Assembly: GCA_023249955.1 (NCBI GenBank) | Contig: JAHFBR010000031.1 | Coordinates: 1 to 9,841, forward strand | DNA: 9,841 nucleotides | Reading direction: 5' to 3' | Source: a bacterium | Lineage (GTDB): Bacteria; Babelota; Babeliae; Babelales; RVW-14 | Shown here: in pieces, positions 1 through 6,834 of the stretch | Numbering within the stretch: the stretch's first letter is position 1 | How the letters are laid out: each line of letters starts with the position of its first letter | Translations under genes and position numbers: made by a program | The notes under the pieces: generated by a model | Databases searched by the model: none | What the model was told of the DNA's origin: nothing | The model's input: only the letters and a program-made list of their open reading frames with translations

Positions 1-2
1 TT

Positions 3-707
3 GCACACACTCTCACAGAATCACAATCGCTCAAAACACTACTGAATACACAAAGTGATAACGCCGTTTTGCCTGCTCACGTTGCAGCCACCATCACCAT
101 TGCACCCAACACTGCCGTAACACTGGAAGACGACTTGATCGCTTTCCATGAGCTGGGCACAACATCACTGATCAAACACACACTCACGTTTGTGGTGCTT
201 GAAAACAGCACACTGCACTACCGCATGAGAGTGGTGCCAGCAGAGCAGGCCGTATCATCAACATCGGCAACAACCATCGAAAAATCTATAAGTCTGAAGC
301 TGGCCGGCAAGCATGCGCAGGCATATGTTGTGTGTTCTTGTTTTGGCTCTGGCAACAATATTTTTAAATTCAACACACTGCAAGATCATCAGGTTGAAGA
401 GACCACCAGCAATCTGTTGGTTAAAGGGGTGCTTGATGACGCTTCCAAACTGATCTGCAACAGCATGATCACCATTCAAAAAGACGCCCAGCACACCAAC
501 GCAGAACAGGCCAATAAAAATATCCTGCTGAGCAAAAAAGCACGCGCCGTCTCAATTCCACAGCTGGAAATTGAGGCCAACGACGTCAAATGCAAACACG
601 GTGCAGCTGTCAGCCAACTTAATAAAGATCACATGTTTTATTTACAAAGCCGCGGGCTTGATGCAACACTCACCAAGCGTATGTTGATTGAGGCGTTTTT
701 GAGTTAG
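3..707 (+). CDS. sufD: SufD, Fe-S cluster assembly scaffold subunit (5' truncated by window edge)
   Basis: The reading frame is open to the left edge, so this is the C-terminal 234 residues of a longer protein; the TTG at 69 is internal, not a start. SufD partners SufB and the SufC ATPase in the cytosolic SUF scaffold that assembles and transfers Fe-S clusters. The visible part is the family's beta-helix end and C-terminal helices. It shows the T-(N/D)-A-EQ-x-N-K stretch followed by NILLS and an IPQLEIEANDVKCKHGA segment, then FYLQSRGL. The CxHGA form points to SufD; SufB normally has an EHEA-type sequence here. The His of this motif corresponds to the SufD His implicated with a SufB Cys in cluster assembly in E. 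coli (family knowledge). sufB and sufC presumably lie upstream, outside the window. No sufS follows; an unrelated exported protein starts 11 nt downstream. Confidence 0.9.
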   Translation, partial: AHTLTESQSLKTLLNTQSDNAVLPAHVAATITIAPNTAVTLEDDLIAFHELGTTSLIKHTLTFVVLENSTLHYRMRVVPAEQAVSSTSATTIEKSISLKLAGKHAQAYVVCSCFGSGNNIFKFNTLQDHQVEETTSNLLVKGVLDDASKLICNSMITIQKDAQHTNAEQANKNILLSKKARAVSIPQLEIEANDVKCKHGAAVSQLNKDHMFYLQSRGLDATLTKRMLIEAFLS

Positions 708-718
708 GGGTGCTAACC

Positions 719-1447
719 ATGCTTGCCCGTTATCTTCTTGCCATCACCATCCTCTTCTCCTCCGCATCAGCAGCATCGCACATGACGCACGCCTACCTTG
801 CAGAACGCTGGCTGGCGCACTGCGGCAACGCGTACGATGATACGTATAAACGCAACTTTATTATCGGCACACTGTTTCCTGATATTCGTTACATGGCCAA
901 GATAGAACGTGCCAAAACGCATAAATACGGCGTCTCACTTAAAAAGATTGCGTACTATCACGACGCTTTTGCTGCCGGCAAGCAGTTCCATTCATATGTC
1001 GATGAAACACGCGAAGGGTTTGTTAAAAAGAGTGGGGTCCTGGCAAAACTACCAGAAATCATACAACCCAACATGCGTGTGGGCTTTCTTAAAATTCTTG
1101 AAGACGAAATCTTTTGCAACCAGCTCGATCGCAAAAAAATACAGAACTATTTTTATCATATTGATCCGGCTGAATACAAATTTGACATTCCATCACATAT
1201 CATTCAAAAATGGCACGAGCACCTGAACCATTATTTTGGCCGCAGGCCAAGCCTAACCTGCACCGTTGCAGGCACCGTTCACCTGCGCTTTTTCAGTCTC
1301 ACCCCCCAACAGCTCAAGCAAACCAGCACGCTTTTAAAGAAGCTTGCTCACCATGAAACTTTTATTGATTACACCAAAAAGCTCACAGAAATCTTTGATA
1401 AAAAGTTCAAAAAAGTTAAGATCAGGCCTCAAAAAGCCACTTCTTGA
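719..1447 (+). CDS. Exported protein resembling zinc-dependent phospholipase C / all-alpha hydrolases
   Basis: The product is 242 residues. The ATG at 719 is chosen over an in-frame GTG at 710 because AGGGG sits about 8 nt before it, overlapping the end of sufD. Residues 1-18 form a signal peptide (hydrophobic core LLAITILF, small residues SASA before the cleavage site), so the protein is probably periplasmic or secreted. The mature part has His and Asp residues spaced like the all-alpha zinc-dependent phospholipase C group: H21 and H24 near the mature N-terminus, the stretch GTLFPDIRY (D55), H68, H81, and GKQFHSYVDE (H91, D95). By analogy these could bind a metal cluster, but the family match is made by eye and the substrate is unknown. 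The C-terminus is lysine-rich. Tight spacing suggests cotranscription with sufD, though no functional link is evident. Confidence 0.6.
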   Translation: MLARYLLAITILFSSASAASHMTHAYLAERWLAHCGNAYDDTYKRNFIIGTLFPDIRYMAKIERAKTHKYGVSLKKIAYYHDAFAAGKQFHSYVDETREGFVKKSGVLAKLPEIIQPNMRVGFLKILEDEIFCNQLDRKKIQNYFYHIDPAEYKFDIPSHIIQKWHEHLNHYFGRRPSLTCTVAGTVHLRFFSLTPQQLKQTSTLLKKLAHHETFIDYTKKLTEIFDKKFKKVKIRPQKATS

Positions 1448-1560
1448 GATTTTTTTAATTCTTTTTTACAAGCCCATAATATCATGGTAGAATTAGTTTT
1501 AAGCATTGTAATTTCAATAACGTGTTGTCGTTATTTGTCTCCAATTCTTAAATTGTCACT

Positions 1561-1635
1561 AGGAGACCCTATCATGGTAATAGCCATTATCGTTCACTAG
1601 CTTCGCTTACTCGCTTGAATGATTGATATCATTCA
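1561..1635 (+). promoter_or_regulatory. Possible leader peptide (8 codons) with alternative hairpins
   Basis: AGGAGA at 1561-1566 lies 7 nt before ATG 1574, which opens an 8-residue frame (MVIAIIVH) ending at TAG 1598-1600. Segment A (1589-1596, ATCGTTCA) inside this frame can pair with segment B (1616-1623, TGAATGAT) through one G-U pair. B can instead pair perfectly with segment C (1628-1635, ATCATTCA) across a 4-nt loop. A ribosome on the mini-ORF would cover A and favour B-C, the layout of a translational attenuator. There is no U-run directly after C, so a terminator is not evident. The short stems could also be chance. Confidence 0.25.
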
Positions 1636-1680
1636 CCGTAAGCCTTCTTGTTGTCCATTTATTATTTTTTGTACTTTGTA

Positions 1681-1698
1681 AGCACTTTAGAGCACTTT
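1681..1698 (+). repeat. Direct repeat AGCACTTT x2 at 10-bp pitch
   Basis: Two identical octamers start at 1681 and 1691, one helical turn apart, about 40 nt before the ABC ATPase start. The second overlaps a small GCAC-TTTT-GTGC hairpin. The arrangement resembles a tandem regulator site, but it may also be a chance product of T-rich leader DNA. Confidence 0.3.
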
Positions 1699-1725
1699 TG
1701 TGCCGTTTTTTGCTGCTTATGCATT

Positions 1726-1731
1726 GGAAGG
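1726..1731 (+). promoter_or_regulatory. Shine-Dalgarno GGAAGG deciding the ABC ATPase start
   Basis: GGAAGG lies 6 nt before ATG 1738. The same frame is open upstream to a TTG at 1648, but those 30 codons encode an unrelated, Cys-rich hydrophobic stretch. Homology to ABC ATPases begins just after 1738, so 1738 is the start. Confidence 0.75.
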
Positions 1732-1737
1732 ATTCGC

Positions 1738-2475
1738 ATGCCTGAAATTTTGCTGTCGATAAAAAATGTTAAAAAGAGTTATGGAAAAAAGCAGGCGCTT
1801 AAAGGCGTATCGCTTGATATTTATAAAGGTGAGATCTTTGGTCTGCTGGGCGTCAACGGCGCTGGCAAAACCACCTTGTCATCAATCATTGCAACACTGC
1901 ACCCTGCCAGCGAAGGTGACATTGAATTTGAAGGTACATCAATTTATAAAAACGTTGCGTCGTATCGCGCCAACATCGGCCTTTGCCCACAACGTCCAAA
2001 CCTTGATCTGAACCTAACGCTGGAACAAAACTTGCGGTTATCGGGCAGCTATTATGGCCTGCCTGCTGATGTGGTTCAGCAGCGATTGGATGCGCTGGTC
2101 AAACAGTTTGACTTGGAGCAGTATCTGTCGCAAAAGGCATATGTTTTGTCCGGCGGATACAAGCAACGGTTTATGATTGCACGCAGCCTGATGCACAACC
2201 CAAAATTGGTCATTTTAGACGAACCAACGGTGGGATTGGATCCACACATTCGTCGTCAGCTGTGGGATAAGATCAAAGATCTTAAAAAGACCGGTGTGAC
2301 CGTGATTTTGACCACGCACTACTTGGACGAAGCTGAACAGCTTTCTGACCGCGTGTGCGTGTTGGATCAGGGTCTGGTCAAGCTTGTTGATACACCTGAT
2401 AAATTGAAATCTGACTTTAAAATGAAAAACCTGGAAGACGTCTTTATTGCACTGATGCAAGAAGGCGCTCAGTAA
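1738..2475 (+). CDS. ABC-2 type transporter ATP-binding protein
   Basis: A single 245-residue nucleotide-binding domain, the usual size for ABC-2 exporter ATPases. Visible motifs in order: Walker A GVNGAGKTT (residues 38-46), Q-loop CPQ (Q85), signature LSGGY (137-141), Walker B LVILDE (157-162, catalytic E162), D-loop GLD and switch His in TTHYLDEAE (H194). It hydrolyses ATP on the cytoplasmic face to power the permease encoded 17 nt downstream; two copies would pair with two permeases. The short C-terminal tail (LEDVFIALMQ) is typical of DrrA/CcmA/NodI-like members. The signature has Tyr where LSGGQ or LSGGM is commoner. The substrate (lipid, polysaccharide, drug or small peptide) cannot be told from sequence. 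Confidence 0.93.
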   Translation: MPEILLSIKNVKKSYGKKQALKGVSLDIYKGEIFGLLGVNGAGKTTLSSIIATLHPASEGDIEFEGTSIYKNVASYRANIGLCPQRPNLDLNLTLEQNLRLSGSYYGLPADVVQQRLDALVKQFDLEQYLSQKAYVLSGGYKQRFMIARSLMHNPKLVILDEPTVGLDPHIRRQLWDKIKDLKKTGVTVILTTHYLDEAEQLSDRVCVLDQGLVKLVDTPDKLKSDFKMKNLEDVFIALMQEGAQ

Positions 2476-2492
2476 AACCACGAAAGAAGACT

Positions 2493-3284
2493 ATGTTTAC
2501 ATCGTTATTTCCATCCGCAGACATTTTTTTCAAAGTGCTCTGCACCAAACTTTCGATTGCACTTAAGCAGTTCATGCGACGCAGTATCGACCTGTACATC
2601 TGGGCATTTTGCACCCTGCTGGTCACCGGTTACATTTTTCAAGCCTTTGGCATGAAGGCCGACTTTGGTCCGTTCCAACTTGGAGGCGCCGTTGCAACAG
2701 CCGGTCTTTTTGAGATCTTTGGCAACACCGCAAACATGATCATGGACATTGAAGGCGATCGCAACATTTTGTACTACCTCACCTTGCCAACGTCGGCAGC
2801 AACGATTCTTTTGAGCATGGTCTGCTCATTTGCAATCATGGGAACGTTATTGAGCCTTGTCATGGTTCCACTGGGCAAACTGCTGTTTTGGAACTCTATG
2901 GACCTGACGCTGATATCACCACTCAAGCTGGTTATTATCTTGGCTCTTTCAAACCTGTTTTTTGCCATTTTATCGCTTGCCGTAACAGCGTACACCAAAC
3001 AGATGGCACGCATTGGTAGCGTGTGGTCACGCTTCTTGTTTCCACTGTGGTTCTTGGGCGGGTTTCAGTACTCCTGGTTTATTTTGCACAAAACAATTCC
3101 AACCCTGGCTTACATCAGCCTATTCAACCCGGTGACCTACGTCATGGAAGGCACCCGTGCCGCCATGCTTGGCCAAGCCGGCTACTTGTCGTGGTGGGGA
3201 TGTTGCGCCGCACTGTGCGCATTTATCGTTCTGATTTGGACTTACGCTTATGTTGCTATGAAAAAGCATCTTGATTTTGTCTAA
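2493..3284 (+). CDS. ABC-2 type transporter permease
   Basis: The product is 263 residues with about six hydrophobic segments, near residues 34-52, 60-80, 103-127, 143-166, 179-198 and 235-256. This matches the ABC-2 membrane protein fold. The hallmark FNPVTYVMEGTR (211-222) before the last membrane segment is the conserved ABC-2 motif. A cytoplasmic N-terminal amphipathic stretch precedes the first segment. The gene starts 17 nt after the ATPase stop, with only a weak purine-rich ribosome site (GAAAGAAG), so translational coupling is likely. Together the pair makes a self-sufficient exporter of the NodIJ / DrrAB / LPS-export type. The substrate is not identifiable. A hairpin follows 7 nt after the stop and probably ends the operon. 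Confidence 0.9.
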   Translation: MFTSLFPSADIFFKVLCTKLSIALKQFMRRSIDLYIWAFCTLLVTGYIFQAFGMKADFGPFQLGGAVATAGLFEIFGNTANMIMDIEGDRNILYYLTLPTSAATILLSMVCSFAIMGTLLSLVMVPLGKLLFWNSMDLTLISPLKLVIILALSNLFFAILSLAVTAYTKQMARIGSVWSRFLFPLWFLGGFQYSWFILHKTIPTLAYISLFNPVTYVMEGTRAAMLGQAGYLSWWGCCAALCAFIVLIWTYAYVAMKKHLDFV

Positions 3285-3291
3285 CCAATAC

Positions 3292-3321
3292 TGGTAACCT
3301 TGATTTCGGTCAAGGTTACCA
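3292..3321 (+). terminator. Hairpin after the ABC operon
   Basis: A perfect 12-bp stem (TGGTAACCTTGA 3292-3303 / TCAAGGTTACCA 3310-3321) with a 6-nt loop lies just after the permease stop. It is followed by AACCCTTTTAT, a short imperfect T-tract, so it is a plausible but not ideal intrinsic terminator. It contains the TTG at 3300, which argues against that codon as the start of the next gene. Confidence 0.6.
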
Positions 3322-3344
3322 AACCCTTTTATCTGGTCGAAATA

Positions 3345-3998
3345 ATGGACGCAATACTCGCTCGCATTGATGAAAAAAAGAAGCAACTTGATGCCCAACG
3401 GCCATTGCCGCCTGAGCTGGTCAAAAACTTGGACGAATGGTTTCGTGTTGCATTCACGTACGCATCGAACGCAATTGAGGGAAATACACTCTCGCACGCT
3501 GAAACTGCGCTGGCACTCGAAAAGGGTTTGACTGTCGAGGGGAAGCAGCTTCAAGAGCATTGTGATATAATCGATGATGCAAACGCCATATCTTCTATCA
3601 AAAAACTCGCACAAAAGAAAACGTCGACGCTCACAACTGACGATATCGCGCAAGCAATATTTCCCAATGCTGCCAAAGTACCAGAACTTATGACCGAGTT
3701 CATGCAATGGCTCCATGCTGCACATGATCACCCCATCAAAATTGCAACAGTCGCTCATTTCAAGTTGGTTAACATTCACCCTTTTGTCGATGGCAACGGA
3801 CGCACTGCACGCTTGCTGATGAACCTTGTGCTTCTGCAAAACGGTTACCCTCTAGCTATCATTCAAAAAGAAGATCGTAAGCAATACATCGAAGCAATCG
3901 AAACGGCACGCACCAAAAACAGTTTCGATGACTTTTTCACCCTGGTTGCTCAGACAGTAGAAAAAAGTTTGGATAGTTATCTGGAAGCGCTTGGATAA
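3345..3998 (+). CDS. Fic-domain protein (class II), compact, apparently lacking the flap
   Basis: From ATG 3345 the product is 217 residues. Fic proteins transfer AMP (or another phosphate-containing group) from nucleotides to target protein hydroxyls. The catalytic motif is intact: HPFVDGNGRTAR (H145, D/E-type acidic residue, G-N-G-R), followed by the helix LLMNLVLLQNGYP and a C-terminal helical end. SNAIEGN (S41, E45, G46) fits the (S/T)xxxE(G/N) inhibitory helix placed N-terminal to the core, which defines class II Fic proteins, so no separate antitoxin is expected. The usual C-terminal winged-helix domain is absent. Between TTDDI and VPELM only about 10 residues occur, where relatives carry roughly 38 including an aGxYR...h.PP segment, the target-docking flap. 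The ATG has no clear ribosome site. The targets are unknown. Confidence 0.9.
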   Translation: MDAILARIDEKKKQLDAQRPLPPELVKNLDEWFRVAFTYASNAIEGNTLSHAETALALEKGLTVEGKQLQEHCDIIDDANAISSIKKLAQKKTSTLTTDDIAQAIFPNAAKVPELMTEFMQWLHAAHDHPIKIATVAHFKLVNIHPFVDGNGRTARLLMNLVLLQNGYPLAIIQKEDRKQYIEAIETARTKNSFDDFFTLVAQTVEKSLDSYLEALG

Positions 3999-4027
3999 AT
4001 TTTTCATACAAAAAGGAGAGTCAAGTG

Positions 4028-6019
4028 ATGCGATGTAACCCAAAGAAAATTATCACGTTAAATCTGTTAATGACGGGCGTGCTTTTTATGAGCGCGCCCG
4101 TTTTTGCATTTGAGCAAGAAATTGCTGGCGAGATGCATGTAGGAGATGCCGGCATCAGTGAAACGACGGCCCAGATCATGGCACGTGAAGCTCAACCACG
4201 GTCACCACGTGCACCACAGCGATTACGACCACTGCACCGCATGCGAGAAATCAATCCACGGCAATTTTTAGCCCAATTTCCACAGGCACCAAGAATTGCC
4301 CGCTTTCCCCTTCACCGAACATTCGATGGCGCACTCGAGCAAACCGAACAAGAGCTCAGAAGTCCTCAAGCAATTTCTACATCGTTTACTGGTGCAACGT
4401 TGAGCGAAGACCCACTATTTCCACCAGATTCGATGGGTGCAGTTGGGCCAACACAATTTATTGTTGCTATCAATGGCATCATCCGATCATTCAATAAAAC
4501 AACCGGGCTTGCAGACGGCGCTATCAACGCTGATACTGATGTCTTTTTTAGCTCGGTGCGCGATGGCGGATTTACCAGCGATCCACGCATACGTTACGAT
4601 CGCTTTTCGGGCCGCTGGTTCATTATCATGATCAACGTACCCAATAATTTCAATAACAATCGCCTGATGATCGCCGTCAGCGATAGCGGCACCATCACAC
4701 CATCAACGGTATGGAGATTCTTCTTTTTTAACGCCGGCACCAATACTTTTTTGGACTATCCAACCCTGGGCATTGACGTCAATGCGCTGTACATCGGCGG
4801 TCAGATTTTTATCAATCATGGTAACGATCTTGGCTCCAGCAAGGGGTATGTGGTACGAAAGAGTTCGATCCTGGGCTCAGGGCCAATTGTAGTCGCAACA
4901 TTCAGTAACTTGATCAATATTAACACTGGCGTCGGTCCCTACGTCCCACAAGGGGTTGATAACTTCGATCCGGGTGCAACGGCTGGTTATTTTGTTGCCG
5001 TTGATAATGCATTTTTTGGCAGGCTGATTTTGCGTCGCGTTTCCAACCCAGGCGGCACGCCCACTATTTCAGCAAACATCCCGCTGACTATCCCAACCAC
5101 ACAACTCCCATTGCTGGTCCCACATTTGGGCAACACCAATGGACGCGCAGGACTTTTGGATTCACTTGATGATCGGCTTTTTATGGCGCACATCAGAAAA
5201 GGTTTTTTATGGACGGCTCACAACAGCGGCGTGAATAATACCGGCCTTAGTTCAAGCAATGTTACTCTTACCAGAAACGCCTGTCGCTGGTATCAGATCA
5301 ATCTCAGCACTTCGCAACCATCGCTGCGACAAGTGGGAACGTTGTATGCCTCGTCAGCAAATAATGACTCTGCACAACGATACTACTGGATGCCTTCGGT
5401 AATGACTTCAGGACAGGAACACATGGCTCTTGGTTGCAGCACTGCAGGCAGTAGCGAAAACATCAACGCAGCGGCATCCGGCCGCTTGGCCAATGATACG
5501 CTCGGCACACAACGCAACGCAACACTGTTCACCTCAAGTTCCACCGCTTACAATCCATCAGGAGATCCCGGCGATGCGCAAGGCGGCAGACGCTGGGGTG
5601 ATTTTTCATACACCAGCGTCGATCCATGTGATGATATGACCATGTGGACCATTCAAGAGTTTTGTCCATCAACAAATATTTGGGGCGTTCAGATTTGCAA
5701 ACTTCTTGCACCACCACCAGCAACACCAAGCACTGCGCTGCCATCAATCATTGCGCATGGCAACCCATCGGTTAATATTACGATATCTGGTATATCATCG
5801 AGCGGCTCTGGATTTTTTGATCCTGGTGCCAGCTTTGGATGCAGATTGACGGTAAGTATCACGGGAGGCGTCACGGTCAATAGTGTTACCGCGATCACAC
5901 GAACAAGCTTCAAGATCAATATTTCAACCGTCGGCGCAACAACCGGAGCAAAAAATGTTACCGTCACCAACCCTGATGGGCAAAGCGTTACGGCAAATGG
6001 ACTGATTTCGATTACGTAA
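4028..6019 (+). CDS. Large secreted protein, beta-rich (propeller-like) with C-terminal Ig-like domain
   Basis: The product is 663 residues from ATG 4028; a GTG at 4025 is one codon earlier and AAGGAGAG (4013-4020) could serve either. Residues 1-27 are a signal peptide (LLMTGVLFMSAPVFA), so the protein is exported. A basic, Pro/Arg-rich linker follows (about 50-105). The body begins with PPDSMGAVGPTQF (about 132-144) and DPRIRYDRFSGRWF. Near its end is GGRRWGDFSYTSVDPCDD (from about 519) then MWTIQEF...WGVQI. This PPDxMGAVGP...GGRWGDYS pattern is shared by a widespread set of secreted, probably beta-propeller proteins of unknown function. The last ~90 residues, after a Pro-rich hinge APPPATPSTALP, resemble an IPT/TIG or Ig-like fold ending in VTVTNPDGQS. 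No catalytic residues or membrane anchor are recognisable. A surface or secreted binding role is inference. Confidence 0.75.
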   Translation: MRCNPKKIITLNLLMTGVLFMSAPVFAFEQEIAGEMHVGDAGISETTAQIMAREAQPRSPRAPQRLRPLHRMREINPRQFLAQFPQAPRIARFPLHRTFDGALEQTEQELRSPQAISTSFTGATLSEDPLFPPDSMGAVGPTQFIVAINGIIRSFNKTTGLADGAINADTDVFFSSVRDGGFTSDPRIRYDRFSGRWFIIMINVPNNFNNNRLMIAVSDSGTITPSTVWRFFFFNAGTNTFLDYPTLGIDVNALYIGGQIFINHGNDLGSSKGYVVRKSSILGSGPIVVATFSNLININTGVGPYVPQGVDNFDPGATAGYFVAVDNAFFGRLILRRVSNPGGTPTISANIPLTIPTTQLPLLVPHLGNTNGRAGLLDSLDDRLFMAHIRKGFLWTAHNSGVNNTGLSSSNVTLTRNACRWYQINLSTSQPSLRQVGTLYASSANNDSAQRYYWMPSVMTSGQEHMALGCSTAGSSENINAAASGRLANDTLGTQRNATLFTSSSTAYNPSGDPGDAQGGRRWGDFSYTSVDPCDDMTMWTIQEFCPSTNIWGVQICKLLAPPPATPSTALPSIIAHGNPSVNITISGISSSGSGFFDPGASFGCRLTVSITGGVTVNSVTAITRTSFKINISTVGATTGAKNVTVTNPDGQSVTANGLISIT

Positions 6020-6036
6020 AAACGCAACTTTTCCGG

Positions 6037-6064
6037 TTGATTATTTAACAAATTCCCCTATGGT
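6037..6064 (+). promoter_or_regulatory. Possible promoter for the ankyrin-like gene
   Basis: TTGATT (6037-6042) is followed after 16 nt by TATGGT (6059-6064), a moderate sigma-70 match. The -10 lies inside the left arm of the 36-nt palindrome. The same -35 hexamer, TTGATT, occurs in the promoter proposed at 6805. Confidence 0.35.
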
Positions 6065-6090
6065 TATGGTAATTACCGTAATCATAGGGG
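6055..6090 (+). promoter_or_regulatory. 36-nt near-perfect palindrome including the ribosome binding site
   Basis: Left arm 6055-6072 and right arm 6073-6090 pair over 18 positions with only two mismatches, both of which would be G-U pairs in RNA, and no spacer. The right arm ends in AGGGG, which continues as GGGGAG (6087-6092) and is the Shine-Dalgarno for ATG 6101. As DNA it is a plausible operator for a dimeric repressor overlapping a -10 element. As RNA it would hide the ribosome site. A terminator role for the upstream gene is less likely because no T-run follows. Confidence 0.6.
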
Positions 6091-6100
6091 AGAAAAAATC

Positions 6101-6775
6101 ATGAAAAAACTGTTGCTTGTCCTGGGAATATCATTGTGTTATTTCAGCGATGGTGCTGCAATGCGGCGAGCTCTTGGTATGCTACGCCAAGCAACTCGAA
6201 GCATCATTCCTGTCGGATCACGCGGCATGGCAACGTCACCCAAAAAATGGAATGGTCGCAATATCAGAAAGCTTCTTGCTCGACGATACCCAGATCTTGA
6301 AACATGCGACAAACAGGGAGATCTGCCCATCCACTGGGCATTAAAAAAATGCTCCGACCACGATCTTACTGCAGAAATTGTTGCCATGACCGAAGATTTA
6401 AGTCTTTGTGACGGCGATGGCAACACACCCCATGATCTCATCGATGCAAATGTGCAGAAGGCTCAGCAACAACTGATATCATCTGCCACCATCTTGGCAC
6501 ACATCAAGAAAAGAGATGATCTGCAACGAGCAAAAAAACTTTACGATGAAGCAACTCAAGAAGAACCCGTGTATTCGCATGATCCAAAACTTTCTGCGGC
6601 AATCCAATCTGAAGATGATCACGATTTTGAGCTCATCCAACAGCTAATCGCTTACGGTATAGCAGAGGCAGAGGCTGTGTGGCGTGATCCACAACAGGAT
6701 CCAGAATCTGTCGCTTACGCAAAGGCAGTCTACCAACTTCTTAAAGATGCGCAGGCACCGCTTTTTGACGCGTAA
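6101..6775 (+). CDS. Exported ankyrin-repeat-like protein
   Basis: The product is 224 residues. Residues 1-19 form a signal peptide (MKK start, LLLVLGISLCYF core, then DGAA), predicting export. An Arg-rich stretch follows (22-53). Residues about 65-115 look like two degenerate ankyrin repeats: CDKQGDLPIHWAL starts one and CDGDGNTPHDLID the next, each with the D-x-x-G-x-x-P/T-x-H turn. The rest is helical and acidic, with a long Gln/Lys-rich segment. Ankyrin repeats bind other proteins and are common in effectors of intracellular bacteria, but the target here is unknown and only two repeats are visible. The start ATG 6101 has GGGGAG 8 nt upstream, inside a large palindrome. Gene borders are clean, and the next transcript starts about 65 nt downstream. 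Confidence 0.65.
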   Translation: MKKLLLVLGISLCYFSDGAAMRRALGMLRQATRSIIPVGSRGMATSPKKWNGRNIRKLLARRYPDLETCDKQGDLPIHWALKKCSDHDLTAEIVAMTEDLSLCDGDGNTPHDLIDANVQKAQQQLISSATILAHIKKRDDLQRAKKLYDEATQEEPVYSHDPKLSAAIQSEDDHDFELIQQLIAYGIAEAEAVWRDPQQDPESVAYAKAVYQLLKDAQAPLFDA

Positions 6776-6804
6776 TAAAAATTTTAGCTGCAGCACATAT
6801 TATC

Positions 6805-6834
6805 TTGATTATTTTCAGAAAATGTGATTATACT
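6805..6834 (+). promoter_or_regulatory. Good sigma-70-type promoter before the small ORF
   Basis: TTGATT (6805-6810) is followed after an 18-nt spacer by TATACT (6829-6834). Transcription would begin near 6841, giving a leader of about 38 nt before ATG 6879. The -10 overlaps the left arm of an inverted repeat, so bound protein would block RNA polymerase. Confidence 0.55.

Larger units (their letters stand above)
1448..1737 (+). other. Long leader / intergenic region before the ABC transporter genes
   Basis: These 290 nt contain no long gene. T-rich tracts at 1450-1456 and 1462-1467 follow a weak 5-bp dyad (CTCAA 1428-1432 / TTGAG 1444-1448) and may end the upstream transcript. A hairpin lies at 1516-1535 (AATAACG / CGTTATT, 6-nt loop). 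A mini-ORF with Shine-Dalgarno and competing hairpins occupies 1561-1635. The octamer AGCACTTT is repeated at 1681-1688 and 1691-1698, exactly 10 bp apart. No convincing sigma-70 promoter was found; CATAAT at 1475-1480 has no good -35 partner. No tRNA or recognised riboswitch is visible. Confidence 0.5.

Noticed and set aside
69..71. TTG 69 as the start of the first gene
   Set aside because: The frame is open to the window edge and the protein is clearly the C-terminal part of SufD.
1648..1737. N-terminal extension of the ABC ATPase from TTG 1648
   Set aside because: GGAAGG sits correctly before ATG 1738, and ABC homology begins right after it.
3300..3344. TTG 3300 as the start of the Fic protein
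   Set aside because: It lies inside the terminator-like hairpin, has no ribosome site, and the 15 extra residues do not look like the family, whose similarity begins near ATG 3345.
3120..3839. A 239-codon open frame on the minus strand across the permease end and the Fic gene
   Set aside because: It is antisense to two well-supported genes, crosses the intergenic hairpin, and its translation has no recognisable domain or sensible composition.
5689..6051. A 120-codon minus-strand frame over the end of the large secreted protein
   Set aside because: It is antisense to a gene with a signal peptide and recognisable motifs, and its own sequence shows no domain.
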